This document shows, in pieces, positions 59,225-64,000 of a DNA stretch of 64,000 nucleotides. Numbering within the stretch: the stretch's first letter is position 1; each line of letters begins with the position of its first letter. The position numbers were made by a program, and so were the translations under genes. The notes under the pieces are model-generated. The model saw only the letters and a program-made list of their open reading frames with translations, was not told where the DNA came from and did no database searches. Source of the DNA: Isoetes taiwanensis. Taxonomy: Eukaryota; Streptophyta; Lycopodiopsida; Isoetales; Isoetaceae. Where the stretch lies: positions 12,211,819-12,275,818 of the forward strand of contig JAJEKV010000003.1 of assembly GCA_021234155.1 (NCBI GenBank), written 5' to 3'.

Positions 59225-59653
59225 TTGCAGAAGGATGTCGTCATTGGCAAGAAAACATCGGCCCAGCGACGGGAGCAGATCGTTCAGTGGGCGAAACATC
59301 CCTCGACTGGCGGGAAGTCAGTGCCATTGCTGAGGGCAACTGTCAAGCCGAGGAAGCCCCATCGGTTCCGACCGGGCACATTAGCTCTTCGCGAGATACG
59401 TAAGTATCAGAAGACTACTGAGCCATTGATACGCCGGCTACCTTTTCAGCGGCTTGTCCATGAAATCGCCCAAGAATTCAAAACCGACCTGAGGTTCCAG
59501 GCCTTTGCCATACTCGCACTCCAGGAAGCTACCGAGGCTTACCTCATAGAGATTTTGAGTGACGCCAACCTCTGCGCTATCCATGCAAAGAGGGTTACCA
59601 TAATGCCCAAGGTTATCCAGCTCGCAAGGAGGATCCGAGGGGAGTTTCGGTGA
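59225..59653 (+). CDS. Histone H3-like domain encoded by the outer chromovirus
   Basis: In the same frame as the N-domain. After a basic linker, [20 protein letters not shown] matches H3 from about position 37 on; then [33 protein letters not shown] and [10 protein letters not shown] complete the fold. It shares about 73 of 94 core residues with the inner copy, ungapped. K56 and K79 equivalents and H113 are kept, but D123, its partner in the H3-H3 four-helix bundle, is Val. Position 60 is Pro in alpha-N/alpha-1, and the C-terminus reads EFR. The TTG at 59225 is only the first codon after the stop; the real start is that of the N-domain. No intron. Confidence 0.9.
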   Translation: MQKDVVIGKKTSAQRREQIVQWAKHPSTGGKSVPLLRATVKPRKPHRFRPGTLALREIRKYQKTTEPLIRRLPFQRLVHEIAQEFKTDLRFQAFAILALQEATEAYLIEILSDANLCAIHAKRVTIMPKVIQLARRIRGEFR

Positions 59654-59728
59654 CTATGGGACCTTCTTTGTTTTGTTGTAAAATTTTGTAGATCTATCAA
59701 TGTAAAATACCCTTTTTGAGCATTTACA

Positions 59729-59969
59729 ACAAACTCTTCGTCGAACCTGGGATTACTGGGAAATGACAAAGTATGAAGCTTATGCCGATGCCAATGACCA
59801 TTTATGGCAGATCTTTTATGTGTTAAGAGATCTTTTTAGCCTACTCATCATAAGTCCTACATTAGACTACCAGTACGTTATCATCCAAGCATGGGCTCGC
59901 TACAAGGTAGTAAGGGCCGTACGGGAGAGCGTCCGCTACTCCATCCTGTACCCTTTTGCGCAGCCCTAG
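59729..59969 (+). pseudogene. Remnant of the second accessory gene, outer chromovirus
   Basis: Codes for LQQTLRRTWDYWEMTKYEAY and ends VRESVRYSILYPFAQP, matching the inner 50340-50593 exon at about 80%. Everything corresponding to inner 48300-50340 is absent, with the junction near 59725, so the outer element has a deletion or never had the full gene. Confidence 0.7.
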
Positions 59970-60249
59970 TCCTAATCTCTTCAGTTTTTCTTCTATGGCT
60001 AAGTATGTGTGACTAAAAGTTGTTTAATATACAGCCTTATGGCTAAATATGTGTATAATCACTACTTTTGTACTATATGACCCTAAGTTTTGTTAAAGAT
60101 ATATCTCCAATGTAACTGCTACTTTGACTTAATAATAGAGATCTTTTCTTTCATTCTCTTGTATTGTCTTCATTATTATTTCCTAGCACTACCTAGAATG
60201 ATCTTCTTTGTGACACGTGGTATCACAATAATTCTCCTTATACCTTCTT

Positions 60250-61680
60250 ATGGTCAATATAGACGGTGCACGTAACGCCTCATGGCAGACACCCTCGGAT
60301 GCTAGCAGATTAACACCTGGGCAGGAACTCATGTTGATGAAGCTGCAGTTAGTAGAGCTCCAAGCTTATGTGTTAAATGCCAACCCACCACAGCACATAC
60401 AGGAGGACGGACCGGAGTTACCTCTGTTACCACCAAGTCCACCACCACAGCAGCCACCTGCACCAGAACCAGGCCTTGTACCCGCACAAAGGAGGCACCG
60501 TTCCAAACGTCGTCGAAGCTCCTCTACTGATAGTGCCACATCCTCACATTCAGCCAGTTCTGTGTCCTCAGAGTCGTCTATATCATCTGGTGACCATGCA
60601 AAGCGTCGGGACAAGGAGTACCGTAAGACGGTTGATACGGCCATAACCAGTATATGGAAAAACAGGAAACTAGCCCAGTTTGATGGGAAATCTAGAGGCG
60701 GCCTGAATGCAGAGTCCTGGTTGGACGAGATGAAGGAGTTTGGGAAATCCTATCGCATGACGGAGAAAGATACAGGAAAAGTTGCCACCACCAACCTTAC
60801 AGGAGCCGCTCGTATTTGGTGGAAGGGCTATGCCAGAGCCAAGCATCTGGATAGAAGCAGATGCAAGTTCAAAAAGTTTGCCAAAGCTTTTAAGTCGCAT
60901 TATGTGCCCCGTGCGCACAAATGCCAACAGATCCAGACTTTTTACAGGTTAGAGCAGAAGGGTATGTCAGTTCAGGCCTACACAGATGAATTCATGTGCT
61001 TGAGGCTGTATGTGCCAGGAATGAATGAGAAGAGGGCGGTGGAGGGTTATATTGAAGGGTTGGCCCCATCAATTAAACAAATGGTTAAGGCCATAGACCC
61101 GAAGTCAGTTGCAGAGGCTGAGGCTAAGGCATTGAGCCTTGAAGAGGACACACCACGAAACCAGTACCAGCGTCCTGCATCTTATTCCCAGCCACGCCCG
61201 TACACACCCTACAAGCCCCGTTCACCAAGTCCTGGGCCCTCTCAGCAGAACTCATACGGCCGCCAGGAAAAGAAAGTCACCTTCAACATGCCCGACAAAC
61301 CGAACAATGTCGGTAAGGAATTTCGGAACCTCTTACAGTCTATTCCCAAAGAGGCCCGAGAGCAGCTCCGCAGAGATAAGGCATGTTACAGGTGTATGCG
61401 ACCCGGGCACTTCATGCAGAATTGCCCTTATGTCACACAGATTGCCCAGCTGGCCATGGCCGACCTCGATTGGGACGATCTCGAGTCTACACCACCTGTC
61501 GAGGAGGAGGCTCCCGAGTATATTCACGGTGCGTCCCATGTCCTTGCAGCCATAGAAACCGGCAATGCTGAAAGTCAGCCTGCTGTTATTTCCACCATAG
61601 GTCAAGTAGACAGTAAGCCTTTCATAATTCTTATGGATACGGGAAGTACACATAATTTTGCTTCTCCTAGAATGGCCTAG
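60250..61680 (+). CDS. Gag, zinc knuckle and start of protease, outer chromovirus
   Basis: 476 residues: Pro-rich and Arg/Ser-rich N-terminus, capsid region with GLNAESWLDEMKEFGKSYRM and IWWKGYARAKHLDRS, zinc knuckle [14 protein letters not shown], then protease LMDTGSTHNF. More than 90% identical to the inner copy at the protein level by eye. TAG at 61678-61680 stands for the CAG present in the inner copy. An ATG at 60250 precedes the presumed splice acceptor, so the true start could be later (LMLMK). Confidence 0.9.
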   Translation: MVNIDGARNASWQTPSDASRLTPGQELMLMKLQLVELQAYVLNANPPQHIQEDGPELPLLPPSPPPQQPPAPEPGLVPAQRRHRSKRRRSSSTDSATSSHSASSVSSESSISSGDHAKRRDKEYRKTVDTAITSIWKNRKLAQFDGKSRGGLNAESWLDEMKEFGKSYRMTEKDTGKVATTNLTGAARIWWKGYARAKHLDRSRCKFKKFAKAFKSHYVPRAHKCQQIQTFYRLEQKGMSVQAYTDEFMCLRLYVPGMNEKRAVEGYIEGLAPSIKQMVKAIDPKSVAEAEAKALSLEEDTPRNQYQRPASYSQPRPYTPYKPRSPSPGPSQQNSYGRQEKKVTFNMPDKPNNVGKEFRNLLQSIPKEAREQLRRDKACYRCMRPGHFMQNCPYVTQIAQLAMADLDWDDLESTPPVEEEAPEYIHGASHVLAAIETGNAESQPAVISTIGQVDSKPFIILMDTGSTHNFASPRMA

Positions 61681-61683
61681 GTA

Positions 61684-61989
61684 TTGCAGCTTGAAACCTT
61701 GAGGTCCCGACCGAAACCTGTCACTTTAGCCAGTGGCAAAATCAGACATACTCATGGCCGTCGCATTAACCTTAAAATGCAGCTGCCAGGTGCACCAGTT
61801 GCATTGGGTGCCGAGTTAATGGATATTGGCAAATATGATCTGATTGTTGGTATGGAATTCTTGGCATCTGCAAAGGCCAATATAGACTGCGAGAAACGAG
61901 AGGTTACCTTCAACGCAGCTAATGGAGCCCGCGTAACTATAAAAGGTGATCCCTTAAACCCCATTATGCAGTCTATGTCCATCAGGTAG
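61684..61989 (+). pseudogene. Protease continuation, outer chromovirus
   Basis: Same frame as gag, between two stops; the second (TAG, 61987-61989) is CAG in the inner copy. Contains [20 protein letters not shown]. Confidence 0.85.
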
Positions 61990-62043
61990 TTAAACAAGGC
62001 CATACGCAAGGATAAGCTACTTTGCGTTATCAGACTTGCATCC

Positions 62044-62853
62044 ATGGAGTCAGATGCTAAACAGAAGCAAATAGTTGATGCGCTGCCAGAGAGCATTGCT
62101 AATCTTCTCAGGGAATTTAGCGATCTCTTTCCAGATGAGATACAGAAACTTCCTCCATTTAGAGGGGTAGAATGTGAGATAGCCTTGGAACCAGGTACTA
62201 AACCTACCAGTAAGGCCCCGTACCGTATGAGTCCCCCTGAATTGGCAGAGCTTAAGAAACAACTTCAGGAGTTACTAAATCTAGGTTTCATTCGGCCTAG
62301 TGTTTCGCCTTTTGGCGCTCCTATCCTTTTTGTTAAGAAGAAGGATGGCTCCTTGAGGATGTGTATTGATTATCGCCAGCTCAATAAGCATACCATCAAG
62401 AATCGCTATGCTTTGCCTAGAGCAGACGATCTTATGGACCAGTTGCAAGGGGCCAAGTACTTCTCGAAGATTGACTTACGCTCCGGATATCACCAAATAA
62501 GAATTAAAGAGGAGGACATCCATAAGTCTGCTTTTCGCACTAGATATGGGCATTATGAGTTTACCGTTATGCCTTTTGGATTAACTAATGTCCCTGCAAC
62601 TTTTATGGGGTTAATGAATGATGTTTTCCGACAATACTTGGATGATTTTGTTGTTATTTTCTTTGATGACATTCTCATCTATAGTAAGACCTTGGAGGAG
62701 CATGAGAAACATCTTCGGTTGGCCCTACAAAAGCTAAAACGTCACCATCTCTTTGCCAAGTTCTCTAAGTGCAAGTTTGCCACTCCCAAGGTGGATTATT
62801 TAGGCCATATATCATTTCGGCTGAGGGAATTGCTACCGACCCGGCAAAAATAG
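62044..62853 (+). pseudogene. Reverse transcriptase of the outer chromovirus
   Basis: Starts with [10 protein letters not shown] in frame with the preceding segment. Fingers/palm region with [20 protein letters not shown] and the catalytic [10 protein letters not shown] box. An inserted base near 62808 shifts the frame just before the HVISAEG-equivalent, ending the reading at 62853. Confidence 0.92.
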
Positions 62854-62906
62854 AAGCAGTCAAGGATTGACCCATTCCAGGTAATGTTTCGGAGGTCCGA
62901 AGCTTT

Positions 62907-63440
62907 TTGGGATTGGCAGGTTATTACCGGAAATTTGTTAAGGATTTGGCAAAGATTGCAGCACCTCTTACTGATCTTACAAAGCATGAGAAAGTGAAGG
63001 ATTGGATCGAGCATTGGAAAACAAAGGTCCAGGGAAGTTTTCAGAAGCTTAAGGATGCTTTAACGTCCGCACCAGTCCTCACATTGCCGGACCCCGAAAA
63101 GGATAAACTAGTAGCAACGGATGCCAGTAAAATTGCTACCGGTGGAGTCCTAATGCAGGAAGGGAGGGTTATTGCCTATGACTCAAAGAAAATGAATGAG
63201 ACTGAACAGCGATACCCTACCCATGATCAGGAGTTGTTGGCTGTTGTCCGCGCTCTACGTATATGGAGACATTACCTTCTTGGTAGAAGATTTCATCTTG
63301 ATACAAATCATCAGAGTCTCCGTTATCTATCAACCCAACCGAATCTCAACCTCCGTCAAAGGAGATGGATGGAGTTTCTCGAGGAGTATGACTTTGAGAT
63401 TATGTATAAGCCTTCCCTTGGTAACCCGACCCCATTGTAA
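62907..63440 (+). pseudogene. RT thumb and RNase H, outer chromovirus
   Basis: Codes for [20 protein letters not shown], then RNase H with [13 protein letters not shown] and the full middle part WRHYLLGRRFHLDTNHQSLR, which the inner copy has lost. The end ([11 protein letters not shown]) is deleted and the frame closes at 63440. Confidence 0.88.
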
Positions 63441-64000
63441 CGCGATTTCCACACTCACCAGTGAGTTCGGAAAACAGATAGAGCAGACCTTGGCCACGGA
63501 TCCAGAGTTCCGTGATGTATGGGATAGTTTGGCTAAGGAGGCACGCACAGATAAAGAACGTGAAGCTTTCCGTTCGTATAAGAAATAGGGCAATTTGTTA
63601 TATCACAAAGACAAGTTGTGTATACCTGAGACTTCAGGAGTGCGTAAGCTTATTCTCCACGATACACACAACAGCCCTATAGCTGGACATGCAGGTTTTA
63701 TGAAGACCTACTTTAAGATCCGCTCCAGTTACTTTTGGCCTTCCATGAAGAAGGACATTGCCAGGTATATTAAGCAGTGTCAGGTGTGTCAACAAACCAA
63801 GGCTGAGCAACTAAGGATTCCAGGAGAGTTGCAACCCCTAGATGTGCCCAATGCCAAATGGAAAGTGATAACCATGGATTTCATTGTGGGCCTTCCACGT
63901 ACTCTCCGTGGATATGATGCATTAATGGTAGTGGTCGACAAATTATCGAGAATGGCTCATTTCTTGCCATGTCGTACCACAGACACAGCCTTCGATACCG
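63441..64000 (+). pseudogene. Integrase N-terminal part, outer chromovirus, cut by the window edge
   Basis: REAFRSYKK, a TAG at 63586-63588 (GAG in the inner copy), then HHCC region and MDFIVGLPRTLRGYDALMVV, reaching the edge inside the catalytic core. Closely follows the inner copy. Confidence 0.85.

Larger units (their letters stand above)
57770..64000 (+). mobile_element. Outer chromovirus, internal region resumed (runs off the edge)
   Basis: Continues the outer element begun at 24456-26110 after the inner insertion. Leader 57775-58375, N-domain/H3 ORF, short accessory remnant, gag-pol up to integrase at the window edge. The 3' LTR is outside. Confidence 0.85.

Noticed and set aside
59225-59653. 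H3 domain as a centromeric CenH3
   Set aside because: Loop 1 has canonical H3 length and the core follows canonical H3 residues; no CenH3 features seen.

Overview
The window is nuclear DNA of a land plant. It has spliced genes with GT-AG introns, a plant-type GTE bromodomain-NET gene, PPR and thylakoid TLP18.3 gene fragments, Helitrons, a LINE and chromodomain Ty3/gypsy elements with tRNA-Met primer sites. The PPR style and the LINE type make me lean towards a non-flowering vascular plant such as a fern, but this is only an impression. Coordinates of spliced genes were worked out by eye from splice signals and frame.

Layout. (1) 0.2-4.1 kb, minus strand: a multi-exon C48 (Ulp1-like) cysteine protease gene with all catalytic residues visible; its introns hold two tandem MITEs and a 57-bp repeat array. 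(2) 5.1-5.6 kb: a GC-rich array of a GATC-bounded near-palindromic motif. (3) 6.4-10.1 kb, minus: a complete ten-exon GTE gene, the best intact host gene here. (4) 12.5-17.2 kb, minus: a decayed Ty3 fragment, then a degenerate Helitron (Rep plus Pif1-type helicase) with its 3' hairpin and CTAG end. (5) 18.2-23.5 kb, plus: a patchwork of host gene fragments (NOP2, TLP18.3, MCM2, PPR), the PPR part split by a 5'-truncated LINE. (6) 24.5-64 kb: two nested Ty3/gypsy chromoviruses of one family. The outer element starts at 24456 and runs off the right edge. The inner one (26111-57769, target duplication GTGTG) sits about 100 bp inside the outer leader. The inner leader is itself broken by 18.6 kb of foreign DNA, including a 2.7-kb unit repeated 3.8 times (36.4-46.6 kb).

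The most remarkable content is in the two chromoviruses. Upstream of gag each carries an extra open reading frame: a novel N-terminal domain, a charged linker and a C-terminal histone H3 fold. The H3 core of the inner copy (47.9-48.25 kb) aligns without gaps to canonical plant H3 at roughly 84% by eye. The outer copy (59.2-59.65 kb) shares about 78% with the inner one, and most of the nucleotide differences are synonymous. The same elements end their integrase in a chromodomain. A retrotransposon that encodes both its own H3-like protein and a chromodomain suggests a self-made chromatin or targeting system. The inner element has a second unknown accessory gene (48.5-50.6 kb), of which the outer one keeps only the 3' end.

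Both elements are now defective: stop codons, frameshifts and RNase H deletions are visible. Most stops look like C-to-T or G-to-A changes at CG or CHG sites, as expected of methylated, silenced repeats.
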